Assembly: GCF_023703325.1 (NCBI RefSeq)
Contig: NZ_JAMQGM010000015.1
Coordinates: 49,793-113,792 of the forward strand
Direction: 5' to 3'
Source: Streptomyces meridianus
GTDB lineage: Bacteria > Actinomycetota > Actinomycetes > Streptomycetales > Streptomycetaceae
Length of the DNA: 64,000 nt
Shown: positions 22,355-30,516 of the stretch, piece after piece
Numbering within the stretch: the stretch's first letter is position 1
Layout: every line of letters starts with the position of its first letter
Notes under the pieces: generated by a model
What the model saw: only the letters and a program-made list of their open reading frames with translations
The model's database searches: none
Told to the model about the DNA's origin: nothing
Program-made: the position numbers and the translations under genes

Positions 22355-23556
22355 CCGGGGCATCCGCGAACGAGGAGCTCGCGCGGCGTTGGCAGGGCGC
22401 CCTGATGAACAACTACGGCACTCCGTCCCTGCCGCTGGTCAGGGGCGAGGGCGCCCGCGTCTGGGACGCCGAGGGCAAGGCATACCTCGACTTCGTCAGC
22501 GGCATCGCCGTCAACGCCCTCGGCCACGCACACCCGGCCGTCGTCCGTGCGGTGTCCGAGCAGATCGCCACCCTCGGCCACGTCTCCAACCTGTTCACCG
22601 CCGAGCCACCGGTCCGGCTCGCCGAGCAGCTGCTCGAGCTGGCCGGGCGTTCGGGCCGGGTCTTCTTCGCCAACTCCGGTGCGGAGGCGGTCGAAGCCGC
22701 GTTCAAGATCGGCCGCCTCACCGGGCGCACCCGCATGGTGGCGACCGAGGGCGGGTTCCACGGCCGGACCATGGGCGCCCTCGCGCTCACCGGCCAGCCC
22801 GCCAAGCAGCAGCCCTTCATGCCGCTCCCGGGCGACGTCGTCCACGTCCCCTACGGCGACACCGAGGCACTGCGCGAAGCGGTCACGGCGAACACCGCAC
22901 TGCTGATCATCGAGCCGGTCCAGGGCGAGAGCGGCGTCGTGGTCCCGCCGCCCGGCTATCTCGAAGCCGCCCGTGAGATCACCCGGAGCACCGGGACGCT
23001 GCTCGTCCTCGACGAAGTGCAGACGGGTGTCGGCCGCACCGGGCACTGGTTCGCCCACCAGGCGCACGGAGTCGAACCCGACGTCGTCACCCTTGCCAAG
23101 GGTCTCGGTGGCGGGCTGCCCATCGGCGCCACCCTTGCCTTCGGGCCCGCTGCGGACCTGTTCCGGCCCGGCCAGCACGGCACCACCTTCGGCGGCAATC
23201 CCGTCAGTTGCGCCGCCGCGCTCGCCGTCCTGGACACCATCCGGGACGACGGGATCCTCGACCGGGTCAAGCGCACCGGGGAACTGCTCCGCTCCGGCAT
23301 CGAGTCCCTCGGCCACCCGCTCGTCCACCGTGCCCGCGGAGCAGGGCTGTTGATCGGTATGGTGCTCAGCGATCCCGCCGCCCCACAGGTGCAGCGGGCG
23401 GCTCAGGCAGCCGGCTTCCTGGTGAACGCCGTCGCTCCCGACGTGGTGCGGCTGGCCCCGCCGCTGATCATCGGCGACGGCGAGGCGAACGCGTTCCTCC
23501 AGGTCCTTCCGGCCGTCCTCGACGCCGCACACGAGGACCGAGGATCCGGAGAATGA
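22351..23556 (+). CDS. argD: Acetylornithine aminotransferase
   Basis: PLP-dependent class III transaminase converting N-acetylglutamate semialdehyde to N-acetylornithine. 401 residues. Visible motifs: substrate-side [14 protein letters not shown], the PLP phosphate-binding [26 protein letters not shown] with the pyridine-contacting Asp, and Lys250 in [14 protein letters not shown] as the Schiff-base lysine. AGGAGG lies 4 bases before the ATG, which overlaps the argB stop; its own stop overlaps the argR ATG. Confidence 0.97.
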   Translation: MTGASANEELARRWQGALMNNYGTPSLPLVRGEGARVWDAEGKAYLDFVSGIAVNALGHAHPAVVRAVSEQIATLGHVSNLFTAEPPVRLAEQLLELAGRSGRVFFANSGAEAVEAAFKIGRLTGRTRMVATEGGFHGRTMGALALTGQPAKQQPFMPLPGDVVHVPYGDTEALREAVTANTALLIIEPVQGESGVVVPPPGYLEAAREITRSTGTLLVLDEVQTGVGRTGHWFAHQAHGVEPDVVTLAKGLGGGLPIGATLAFGPAADLFRPGQHGTTFGGNPVSCAAALAVLDTIRDDGILDRVKRTGELLRSGIESLGHPLVHRARGAGLLIGMVLSDPAAPQVQRAAQAAGFLVNAVAPDVVRLAPPLIIGDGEANAFLQVLPAVLDAAHEDRGSGE

Positions 23557-24098
23557 CGACGATGACCGAGGCGCAGGAATCCGAACCCGGGGGCAAGTCG
23601 GTACCGCAGACCCGTACCGCGCGCCACCGCCGAATCGTGGACATCCTGAACCGGCAACCCGTACGCTCGCAGAGTCAGTTGGCGAAGCTGCTGGCCGACG
23701 ACGGCCTTTCGGTCACCCAGGCCACGCTCTCCCGCGATCTGGACGAGCTGGGCGCGGTCAAGATCCGGAACACGGGTGGCGAACTGATCTACGCGGTGCC
23801 CTCGGAGGGCGGCGACCGCACCCCCAGGGTGCCGATGGGGGAGTCGGCCAGCGAGGCCCGGATGGCCCGGCTCGCCGGTGAACTCCTCATCTCCGCGGAG
23901 GCCTCGGCGAATCTCGTAGTCCTTCGCACCCCGCCCGGGGCCGCCCAGTTCTTCGCCTCCGCCATCGACCAGGCGGGACTGCACGAAATCATCGGCACCA
24001 TCGCGGGTGACGACACGCTGCTGCTGATCAGCCGGGATCCGAGCGGCGGCCAGGCCCTCGCGGACCACCTCCTCCGGCTGGCGCAGAAGGCCCGCTGA
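23553..24098 (+). CDS. argR: Arginine repressor
   Basis: ArgR of 181 residues: an N-terminal winged-helix DNA-binding domain ([14 protein letters not shown] ... [15 protein letters not shown], about residues 24-95) and a C-terminal hexamerising, arginine-binding domain (about 110-180, with [12 protein letters not shown] and the Asp pair that contacts arginine). It represses arg genes when arginine is plentiful and also controls other genes in Streptomyces. The ATG overlaps the argD stop; a second ATG three codons in (23562) has better spacing from GGAGA and may be used. It is the last gene of the cluster and is followed by a hairpin. Confidence 0.97.
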   Translation: MTTMTEAQESEPGGKSVPQTRTARHRRIVDILNRQPVRSQSQLAKLLADDGLSVTQATLSRDLDELGAVKIRNTGGELIYAVPSEGGDRTPRVPMGESASEARMARLAGELLISAEASANLVVLRTPPGAAQFFASAIDQAGLHEIIGTIAGDDTLLLISRDPSGGQALADHLLRLAQKAR

Positions 24099-24159
24099 TA
24101 GCAACGCCGACGACCGGTCCGGCCGTGCGGGGCCGCCCCTGTCACGACCACGGACGGCG

Positions 24160-24203
24160 GACGGGCCGGGAGGGGCAACTCTGTGCCGCCGTCCCGGCCC
24201 GTC
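24160..24203. terminator. Bidirectional terminator after argR
   Basis: GACGGGCCGGGA (24160-24171) pairs with TCCCGGCCCGTC (24192-24203) over a 20-base loop. It lies between convergent argR and the SRPBCC gene. Confidence 0.75.
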
Positions 24204-24233
24204 GGCCGTGTATCGGGTGTGTCGCCCGGGCCC

Positions 24234-24683
24234 TCAGACCCTGCCGCGCCATGCACCGGTCTCGTGACCCCGTTCCTCGACGACCTTCTTGAAGCGCTCG
24301 AGGTCGCCCGTCGCCCTCCGGTTCAGGAAACCGAGCTTGTCGCCGACGGACTCGGCGATGCCCTGGGGGTCGTGGTCCAGCTGGAGCATGACCTTGCACG
24401 TCGTGTCGCTGAGCCGGTGGAACGTCACCACGCCCGCCTGCTTGGGGCCGTCGATGCTGGTCCAGGCCATCCGCTCGTCCGGGATCTGCTCGGTGACCTC
24501 GGCGTCGAACTCCCTCTTGACCCCGGCGACACTGGTGACCCAGTGCGAGCGGGTGTCCGTGATCTGGTCGACGCGCTCGACCCCCTCCATGAACTCCGGG
24601 AATTCCTGGAGCTGAGTCCACTGGTTGTAGGCCGTTGTCACCGGGACCGCCACCTCGACGGACTGCTCGACCTTGGTCGTCAT
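24234..24683 (-). CDS. SRPBCC/polyketide-cyclase-like protein
   Basis: 149 residues beginning MTTKVEQSVEVAVPVTTAY and containing WTQLQEFPEFMEGVERVDQI, HWVTSVAGVKREFDAEV and the final amphipathic helix KLGFLNRRATGDLERFKKVVEERG. This is the START/SRPBCC helix-grip fold, which binds hydrophobic ligands; this subfamily in actinobacteria has no assigned ligand. The ATG at 24683 has GAGG 9 bases upstream; a GTG three codons earlier is possible. It is convergent with argR and divergent from the MarR gene, with about 270 bases between. Confidence 0.88.
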   Translation of the reverse strand: MTTKVEQSVEVAVPVTTAYNQWTQLQEFPEFMEGVERVDQITDTRSHWVTSVAGVKREFDAEVTEQIPDERMAWTSIDGPKQAGVVTFHRLSDTTCKVMLQLDHDPQGIAESVGDKLGFLNRRATGDLERFKKVVEERGHETGAWRGRV

Positions 24684-24955
24684 CCGAGGCACCTCGTTCC
24701 ATCAATCGTCGTGGCCAGTAGCCTTTCTGTTGTGGCGGCTGCCCTGACCGGGCGACGGCATGCGAACGGATTGCGGACTCTCCATCCGCTCGGTGCACGG
24801 GCTGAGCCGGCAGCCGGCCGGGCGATAGGGTGTCCGGATCGAACGGTCCTGCCGGGGTACAGGTACGACCGGCGATCGATTCGATTGCACGAAAGGGACC
24901 GTTGGACAGCGCGTTCGCGGTTTTGTTGAGTCCGGCAAGTCTGATTCGGAGTGTC

Positions 24956-25468
24956 ATGGCCATGGGCGTGAACGCAGCACCCCAGCACCGTCGGCCTCCT
25001 GATGCCGCCCAGGCGGCCGGCGAGGTCATCGAACTGCTCGAGGTGCTCTGGGAGCGCGGCCGCGATGCGGTCTCGTCGTCCCCTGTGTCCGCGTCGCAAC
25101 TGCGGGTGCTGTACAGCCTCGACCGGGACGAGGGCATCAACCTGCGTACCCTCGGAGAGATCCTGGGTTCCGCGCCGTCCTCGGTCAGCCGTCTCTGCGA
25201 CCGGCTCCAGGCCATCGGTTTCGTGGAGCGGGCCCAGAGCCCGTTCAGCCGCAGGGAACTCGAACTGAAGCTCACCGGCCGGGGCCGGGCCTATCTCGCC
25301 GAATTGCGCGCCCGGCGGGAGGCGGCGATGTGCACGGCCATCGCCGCCATGCCTCCCGCCCAGCGGGAAGCCCTGGTCGAGGGGCTGAAGGGGTTTCGCA
25401 CGGCGGTCGAGGCGACCACTCCCGTCCACCGGCCCGTGATGCGACCGGGCGCCGCCCAGTCCGCCTGA
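24956..25468 (+). CDS. MarR-family transcriptional regulator
   Basis: 170 residues with a MarR winged helix: helices from AAGEVIELLEVLWERG, the recognition region LRTLGEILGSAPSSVSRLCDRL and wing ERAQSPFSRRELELKLTGRGRAYL (about residues 20-140). MarR dimers usually repress a neighbouring gene and release on binding a small phenolic or oxidant. The ATG at 24956 has GGAG four bases upstream; the frame stays open for 42 codons before it. A target could be the divergent SRPBCC gene, but I found no clear palindrome that decides this. Confidence 0.85.
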   Translation: MAMGVNAAPQHRRPPDAAQAAGEVIELLEVLWERGRDAVSSSPVSASQLRVLYSLDRDEGINLRTLGEILGSAPSSVSRLCDRLQAIGFVERAQSPFSRRELELKLTGRGRAYLAELRARREAAMCTAIAAMPPAQREALVEGLKGFRTAVEATTPVHRPVMRPGAAQSA

Positions 25469-25656
25469 GGCAGCGGCGCCAGAGGGTCTGCCCGACAAAT
25501 CCCGCCTGGCCGGAAGCGCCTGGCACGCGCATCCGCCGCGTTGTCGAAACGCCCGAGCAGCCCACTACGAGGACGTCTCTCCGCCTTTGCAGCTGCACGC
25601 ACCAGACGCCCCCAGGGAGCCGCCTCACGGCGGACGGCGCCCTTGTCAGGCAGACC

Positions 25657-26898
25657 CTAGTCTTTTCCGGTTCCCGGCGGCCGCAGTCGCACCGGAGACG
25701 GGGCACCGGAGTCCGCACCGTCCGCCGTGCCCTGCGGGCGCCCGTACCAGTCCAGGCAGACCACGATGGCGTCGTCCGCGACCGGAGTCTCGCCCCGGTA
25801 CTCGCCGAGCTCGTGCAGCAGCGCCCGGGGTACCTGCGCGGCGGGCAGGAGGCTGTTGGCCAGCAGGGCCCGCGCGACCGCCCGGTCGCCGTACCTCTCC
25901 CCGCCCCCTCCCTCGACGTCGTACACCCCGTCGCTGCCCAGGAGCAGCCGGTCCCCAGGACGGACCTCGAACCGCTGCGTCACGTACGGAGTGTCCTCGA
26001 ACATGCCGAGGGGCAGCTGCGCCTCGAAGGTCACCGGCTCCACGGTCCGGTCGCGCAGCCGCCACAGGCGCGGCGACCCGGCGTCGACGGCCTCGGCCTC
26101 CCCGGTCGACAGATCGAAGCGCAGCAGCAGGACCGACAGATGCACTGCGCCCTGGTGCTGCGCGTACACGGCCTGGTCGGCCAGGCGGGCCTGATCCGCC
26201 AGGTCGAGGCCGGCCCGGCGTGCGTTGCGGAGGGCGCTGACCGCCAGGTTGGTCAGCAAGGCGGCGTCGATCCCGTCCCCCATGCCGTCGGTGACGGTCA
26301 GGGTCAGGGCGTCGGCGGAGGCGGACCAGTCGAAGTTGTCACCGAAGACGGCGTAGGCGGGCTCCAGGTGGGCGCCGAGGGAGAACTCCGGCCGGTCGCA
26401 GGAGCGGCCCGGAAGCAGCTGCCACTGCATCTCTGCCGCGAGCGTGAGCCGGGTCGCCCGGCGGGCGATCACGTAACGGTCCGTGTCCCGTTCGGCGACG
26501 AGGATCTCGTGCCCCAGGGCCTCGCAGGCGGCCTCCAGCTCGGGGAGCACGGCGGGGGTGTACCGGGCCTCCGGCAGGACCGCCGTCAGGACGCCCATCC
26601 GGTCGCCGCGCACGGTCACCGGGAGATGCACGGTGACGGTCTCGCGCAGCGGGTCGGCCTCGACCCACGGTTCCTGGGCGCCGAACGCCCGTCCCTCGGG
26701 GGTCCCCTGGATCGGGATCGCCTCCAGGTGCTGTCCGGCCGGTCCCGTGTTCTGCAGTGTGCGCATGCCGTAGTCGGCCATGCGCAGCCGGACGTCCCCG
26801 GCGTCGTAGTGCTCGGCGAGCACCGCGGCGATGTCCTCGGGCAGGCGGTGGGGCGCGGCATTGCGCAGGACCTTCCCCACGTCGGAAATTCTGTCCAC
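25657..26898 (-). CDS. SpoIIE-family PP2C serine phosphatase
   Basis: 413 residues. The N-terminal half (about 1-180: VDRISDVGKVLRNAAPHRLP, PLRETVTVHLPVTVRGDRMG) is a GAF-like sensor; the C-terminal half is a SpoIIE phosphatase with metal-binding GDNFDW and VTDGMGDGIDAA and closing PVADDAIVVCLD. It lacks an RsbW-type ATPase domain, unlike the phosphatase at 4813-6702. The GTG at 26898 is chosen for AGGA just upstream and the family's usual VDRISDVGK start. Its gene is divergent from a membrane Ser/Thr kinase, with a sigma factor of the SigB/SigF class 2 kb away, so a partner-switch role is plausible. Confidence 0.9.
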   Translation of the reverse strand: MDRISDVGKVLRNAAPHRLPEDIAAVLAEHYDAGDVRLRMADYGMRTLQNTGPAGQHLEAIPIQGTPEGRAFGAQEPWVEADPLRETVTVHLPVTVRGDRMGVLTAVLPEARYTPAVLPELEAACEALGHEILVAERDTDRYVIARRATRLTLAAEMQWQLLPGRSCDRPEFSLGAHLEPAYAVFGDNFDWSASADALTLTVTDGMGDGIDAALLTNLAVSALRNARRAGLDLADQARLADQAVYAQHQGAVHLSVLLLRFDLSTGEAEAVDAGSPRLWRLRDRTVEPVTFEAQLPLGMFEDTPYVTQRFEVRPGDRLLLGSDGVYDVEGGGGERYGDRAVARALLANSLLPAAQVPRALLHELGEYRGETPVADDAIVVCLDWYGRPQGTADGADSGAPSPVRLRPPGTGKD

Positions 26899-27098
26899 GT
26901 TTTCCTGGATCCGTTCGGGGCCGCGGGCCTCCGGGGCCCGGGCAGGCGGAACTGTGCGAAACGGGTACCCCCGCCTGCGGCGGAGAAACAGCGTCCGGTT
27001 CTGACGGCCCGTAAGGGTGGCGACGCGAGAACCGGGTACGCGCCGTGCGACGACATATGCACTCGGGCAACTGTTCCGCACTTCTCGTGGGAGAGACA

Positions 27099-28487
27099 TT
27101 GACGGCACCACAGGACATCCGGCTGCCCGGGTGGTCCCCGACGGGCCTGCTGGCAGGGCGCTACGAACTCGGCGAACTGCTCGGGTCGGGCGGCGCGGCC
27201 GAGGTCTTCCGCGGAACGGACCGGCGTCTGGGCCGGCCGGTCGCAGTCAAGGTCTTCCGGCCGGGCGTGGGGCGGGGCATGGAGGACCGCTTCGAGGACG
27301 AGGCGCTCCTGCTGGCCCGTCTGGAGCACGCCGGGCTGGTGACCGTCTACGACATCGGACGGCACGAAGGGCGTTCGTTCCTCGTGATGCAGCTTGTCGA
27401 GGGCCGGACCCTGCGCCAGTACGCGGCCGGTACGGCCATGGACCCGCATCGCGTCGCCGAGATCGGAGCAGCACTCGCAGGAACGCTCGCCCATGTGCAC
27501 GCGGCGGACGTCATGCACTGCGACGTCAAGCCGTCGAACATCCTGCTGGACGGCGCCGGCCGCCCGTATCTCACGGACTTCGGTATCTCCCGGCCGGTGG
27601 ACGCCACGGCGTCGACCAACGGCGGCGCGCTCGTCGGAACCGCCGCCTATCTCGCTCCGGAGCAGGTCAAGGGGGAACGGGTCGAGCAACCCGCCGACAT
27701 CTACGCCCTCGGTCTGGTTCTGCTGGAGTGTCTCAAGGGGGAGCTCGAGTACGCGGGGACGCCGCTCGAGTCCGCCGTGGCGCGGCTGCACCGACTGCCG
27801 GTCATACCCGGCGGTCTGCCCCCCGAACTCGACCGGCTGCTACGGGAGATGACCGACCCGGATCCGTGGGCGCGGCCCTGCGCCCCGGACTGCGCGCAGC
27901 GCCTGGAGGACTTGCTGGACACCATCCGGCCGGGTCTGTGCCCGCCGGTGGGCGAGCAGCAGGCGGACGGGGGGAGCCGGGCCGGGCTGGTCGCCCCGGT
28001 TGCCCTCTCCGCCGCCGTCGTCGGCTCGGGCGACACCCGGCACGACGGGCTGCCCGGTCCGACGGCCGCCGGACGGCGACGCAGGGGTGGAGTGCTCGCC
28101 GCCACGGGTGCCGCAGTGGCCATGACCGTCCTGGGCGTCACGCTGTCGGCGGCCGATCCGGCGGGCGGATCGGGGGCCGCGGTCCGGCAGCCCGCGCCGA
28201 GCCGCAGCGGCGAAACCTCCGTACCGGCTTCCCCGGAGCGCGATCCGGAGCTACCGGAGGCAGCCGGTACGCGGACCACGCCCGGCCGGGGTGCGGCGGA
28301 CCGGGGCCCCCGCCCTGCGGCGGAGGACGTCAGGACCGGGAAGAAGCCGCGGCACGTCCGGGAGGCCGGGCCGGGGAAGGCACCCGGGCCGCGCAAGGAG
28401 CACCGGCCCGGTAAGGAGCACGGGCCCGGTAAGGCGGACCGGCCCGGCAAGGCCGCCAAGGGCAGTGGGGGCCGCGGACCCGCGTAG
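27099..28487 (+). CDS. Membrane Ser/Thr protein kinase (PknB-like)
   Basis: 462 residues from the TTG at 27099, picked because GGGAG stands 5 bases before it; an ATG at 27057 lacks a ribosome-binding site. Kinase domain about residues 18-275: glycine loop LLGSGGAAEVFRG, Lys51 in VAVKVF, catalytic HCDVKPSN with Asp142, DFGIS and APEQ. The usual HRD arginine is Cys. A single transmembrane helix (about residues 335-360, VLAATGAAVAMTVLGVTL) is followed by a Pro/Gly/Lys/Arg-rich outer tail with repeated PGK units instead of PASTA domains. It is divergent from the SpoIIE phosphatase, so kinase and phosphatase may act on shared targets. Confidence 0.92.
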   Translation: MTAPQDIRLPGWSPTGLLAGRYELGELLGSGGAAEVFRGTDRRLGRPVAVKVFRPGVGRGMEDRFEDEALLLARLEHAGLVTVYDIGRHEGRSFLVMQLVEGRTLRQYAAGTAMDPHRVAEIGAALAGTLAHVHAADVMHCDVKPSNILLDGAGRPYLTDFGISRPVDATASTNGGALVGTAAYLAPEQVKGERVEQPADIYALGLVLLECLKGELEYAGTPLESAVARLHRLPVIPGGLPPELDRLLREMTDPDPWARPCAPDCAQRLEDLLDTIRPGLCPPVGEQQADGGSRAGLVAPVALSAAVVGSGDTRHDGLPGPTAAGRRRRGGVLAATGAAVAMTVLGVTLSAADPAGGSGAAVRQPAPSRSGETSVPASPERDPELPEAAGTRTTPGRGAADRGPRPAAEDVRTGKKPRHVREAGPGKAPGPRKEHRPGKEHGPGKADRPGKAAKGSGGRGPA

Positions 28488-28530
28488 TCCGGCGTTGTTC
28501 GCGGGTCCGCGGCGAGGGAGCGGACAACTT

Positions 28531-28689
28531 CTAACGGCCGTTGCGGGACCAGGAACGCAGCGTGCGCAGCCCCTGGGCGAGGATGGCTCCGCTGGACACA
28601 CCCTGGGGCCCTCTGCCCATCCGGGAGGGGTTCGCGGGCTCGCGATTACGGCCGAGTATCTTGGCGATGCGATGGAGTGCCGTCGTCAT
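28531..28689 (-). CDS. Small basic hypothetical protein, 52 aa
   Basis: ATG at 28689 to TAG at 28531 with AGGA 7 bases before the start. The product begins MTTALHRIAKILGRNREPAN and ends LRTLRSWSRNGR. It is strongly basic (about ten Arg), with a likely amphipathic N-terminal helix and no Cys. The family is not recognised. It is convergent with the Ser/Thr kinase and divergent from the sigma factor. It could be a stress-island small protein; chance is not excluded in GC-rich DNA. Confidence 0.45.
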   Translation of the reverse strand: MTTALHRIAKILGRNREPANPSRMGRGPQGVSSGAILAQGLRTLRSWSRNGR

Positions 28690-28852
28690 GGGACCGTCCT
28701 GTCGGCCTGGGGATGCGGCCGGGTGCCGCGATCGCTGTGCTGGTGGGCCTGCCCCGTGCCGCACGAGGCATTCATCCCTGCCCGGAGGGCTGATCCGGAA
28801 ATCGGGTGCGGTTCCCCAGGTGTGGAGGGCTTGATCACGGGCAGAGGAACTA

Positions 28853-28873
28853 TTGCCGAACGGCAACTTTTTT
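28853..28873 (+). promoter_or_regulatory. Mini-hairpin with T tract in the sigma-factor leader
   Basis: TTGCCGAACGGCAA (28853-28866) is a perfect inverted repeat, followed by C and TTTTTT (28868-28873), 8 bases ahead of the ribosome-binding site GGAGGG. It resembles a small intrinsic terminator or a protein-binding dyad. A T6 run is rare in this DNA. It may attenuate or repress the sigma gene. Confidence 0.4.
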
Positions 28874-28890
28874 GTTCGTGGGAGGGTTTC

Positions 28891-29778
28891 ATGAATCTGA
28901 TGGAAACGGCGGCGTCCGACGCCGCCGCACGGGATGCGAGCGCCCCGTCGCGCGATGCACCCGTCGGAAGCGAGGCCCTGCCGGAGGTGACCGACGCAAG
29001 AAAGGTCACTCCGGGCGACGCACGTGACATGTCGAAAGTCTTCTTCGACCGGCTGCAGACGCTGGAAGAAGGGACGCACGAATACCAGTACGTGCGGAAC
29101 ACGCTGATCGAACTGAACCTTTCGCTGGTGCGATTCGCCGCCTCGCGGTACCGGAGTCGCACCGAACTGCGTGAGGACATCATCCAGGTCGGCACCATCG
29201 GTCTGATCAAGGCCATCGACCGGTTTGACATCAGCCGCGAGGTGGAGTTCAACACCTTCGCTCTGCCGTACATCACGGGAGAGATCAAGCGGTTCTTCCG
29301 GGACACCAGCTGGGCCGTGCACGTGCCGCGGCGGCTGCAGGAGCTGCGTCTCGAACTGGCCAAGGCGAACGAGAAGCTGGAGGCCCTGTTCGACCGCGCT
29401 CCGACCGCCGAGGAGCTCGCCGAGTACCTCGGCATCACGGTGGAGGAGGTCAACGAAGGGCGTCTGGCGTCCAACGGCTATGTCGCGGAATCCCTCGACC
29501 TGCCCGCCGGCTACGACGACAACGGGGGAGACGCCCCGGGTCTCGGCGACCGGATGGGGAGCAGCGATCCGGCGATGGAGATCGTGGAGAACCTCCACGC
29601 ACTCAAGCCGCTGCTCGCCGGGCTCGATCAGCGGGACCGCCGGATCCTGGAACTGCGCTTCGGGCAGGAACTCACCCAGGCGCAGATCGGGGCCGAACTC
29701 GGCATCTCGCAGATGCACGTCTCGCGGCTCCTCACCCGGTGCCTCGGCGAACTGCGTGAGGCCATGACCGGAAGCTGA
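28891..29778 (+). CDS. RNA polymerase sigma factor, SigB/SigF/SigG family
   Basis: A 295-residue group 3 sigma factor. Region 2 (LVRFAASRYRSRTELREDIIQVGTIGLIKAIDRFD; -10 recognition near FNTFALPYITGEIKRFFRD), region 3 (VPRRLQELRLELAKANEKLE ... APTAEELAEYLGI) and region 4 (LTQAQIGAELGISQMHVSRLLTRCLGEL) are complete. In Streptomyces this family (SigB, F, G, H, I, K, L, M, N) controls stress and sporulation and is restrained by RsbW-type anti-sigma factors; no adjacent anti-sigma gene is seen. Which paralogue this is cannot be told from sequence alone. The ATG has GGAGGG 4 bases upstream. Neighbours include a SpoIIE phosphatase and CsbD. Confidence 0.93.
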   Translation: MNLMETAASDAAARDASAPSRDAPVGSEALPEVTDARKVTPGDARDMSKVFFDRLQTLEEGTHEYQYVRNTLIELNLSLVRFAASRYRSRTELREDIIQVGTIGLIKAIDRFDISREVEFNTFALPYITGEIKRFFRDTSWAVHVPRRLQELRLELAKANEKLEALFDRAPTAEELAEYLGITVEEVNEGRLASNGYVAESLDLPAGYDDNGGDAPGLGDRMGSSDPAMEIVENLHALKPLLAGLDQRDRRILELRFGQELTQAQIGAELGISQMHVSRLLTRCLGELREAMTGS

Positions 29779-29781
29779 GGT

Positions 29782-29810
29782 GGAACTCCCGGAATGCTGC
29801 CGGGAGTTCC
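29782..29810 (+). terminator. Terminator after sigma factor gene
   Basis: GGAACTCCCGG (29782-29792) pairs with CCGGGAGTTCC (29800-29810) over a 7-base loop, 3 bases after the stop codon. Confidence 0.85.
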
Positions 29811-29961
29811 GCTCGGGTACGGCATGTGCCGATCGGGCGTCCGTTCCGCCGTCCGGCGGGGCGGGCGCTCCGATGCGTTCTCGCCCCGGGTTCGATTCCG
29901 GCGATCCCTTCTTCCACGGATCGCGAACGTGAAGTCGCCCCCATCTGAGTTCCGGACCGGA

Positions 29962-30005
29962 AATCGGGTGGGGCGGACGGATTCATCCGTCCGCCCCACC
30001 CGATT
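29962..30005 (-). terminator. Terminator after csbD-like gene
   Basis: A perfect 21-bp inverted repeat (29962-29982 with 29985-30005) with only 2 bases between arms, 24 bases past the csbD-like stop on the minus strand. It may also back up the sigma-gene terminator. Bases 29811-29961 hold nothing else I can support. Confidence 0.85.
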
Positions 30006-30029
30006 CACCGGAGGAGAGCGCCCACCTGC

Positions 30030-30203
30030 TCAGCGTTTGAAGGCCTCCTTCGCCTTCTGCACGACCTGGCTCATGTCGCCCTGGAGCTTTTCGGCGCGGC
30101 CGGCGGCTTCCATGCGCTTGCTGCCGGTCGTGCGCCCGACCGTCGTCTTGACCTTGCCCATGATCTGCTTGCTCATCGCTTCGGCCTTCTTGCGTCCACT
30201 CAC
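30030..30203 (-). CDS. CsbD-family stress protein, 57 aa
   Basis: A short basic helical protein (MSKQIMGKVKTTVGRTTGSK ... GRAEKLQGDMSQVVQKAKEAF) of the CsbD family, whose Bacillus member belongs to the SigB general stress regulon; its biochemical role is not known. The GTG at 30203 has GGGAG 6-7 bases upstream; an ATG nine codons in (30176) is an alternative. It lies next to a SigB/SigF-type sigma gene and is preceded by a promoter-like GTTT-N15-GGGCAA. Proximity and promoter suggest control by that sigma factor. Confidence 0.85.
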   Translation of the reverse strand: MSGRKKAEAMSKQIMGKVKTTVGRTTGSKRMEAAGRAEKLQGDMSQVVQKAKEAFKR

Positions 30204-30247
30204 GACATGCTCCCTTACCGTCAGCGTTTCTTCGGCCGCTGATTCGG

Positions 30248-30272
30248 TTGCCCGATGATCCCGTGTGCAAAC
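30248..30272 (-). promoter_or_regulatory. SigB-type promoter candidate for csbD
   Basis: Read on the minus strand: GTTT (30272-30269), 15 bases, GGGCAA (30253-30248). The Streptomyces stress-sigma consensus is about GNNT-N14-16-GGGTAY. The start site would be near 30241, giving a leader of about 38 bases. The -10 differs at two positions. Confidence 0.45.
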
Positions 30273-30395
30273 GCGGAATTGGGCTCGTTCCGTTCCGGCG
30301 GGTTTTCCGGGAGCCCGTGCGAACGGAGGCCGGGGAGGGGGCGGTGCGGGCGCGCACGGGGTGAGCCCGGCCCCAGACGCCTCCCGCCCGCCACG

Positions 30396-30429
30396 TTGAC
30401 GAAACATACGGAGTAGTGCATAGTTATGC
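30396..30429 (+). promoter_or_regulatory. argG promoter with ARG-box-like operator
   Basis: TTGACG (30396-30401), 17 bases, CATAGT (30419-30424) forms the promoter. GCATAGTTATGC (30418-30429) covers the -10 as two inverted GCATA arms around GT and matches the argC element in 10 of 12 positions. ArgR bound here would block polymerase. The leader is about 87 bases. Confidence 0.6.
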
Positions 30430-30516
30430 CGGTCAGTGTTTCGGACGCTGCGCCAAGCCTCGCCGGGGGGACCCCCGGAACCCCCACAGCTCTCGCTGCA
30501 CCGTTAGGAGAAACCC

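Noticed and set aside
29884..29905. GGGTTCGATTCCGG looked like a tRNA T-arm
   Set aside because: The flanking bases do not pair as a T stem (CCGGG against CCGGC), and no anticodon or D arm is found upstream.
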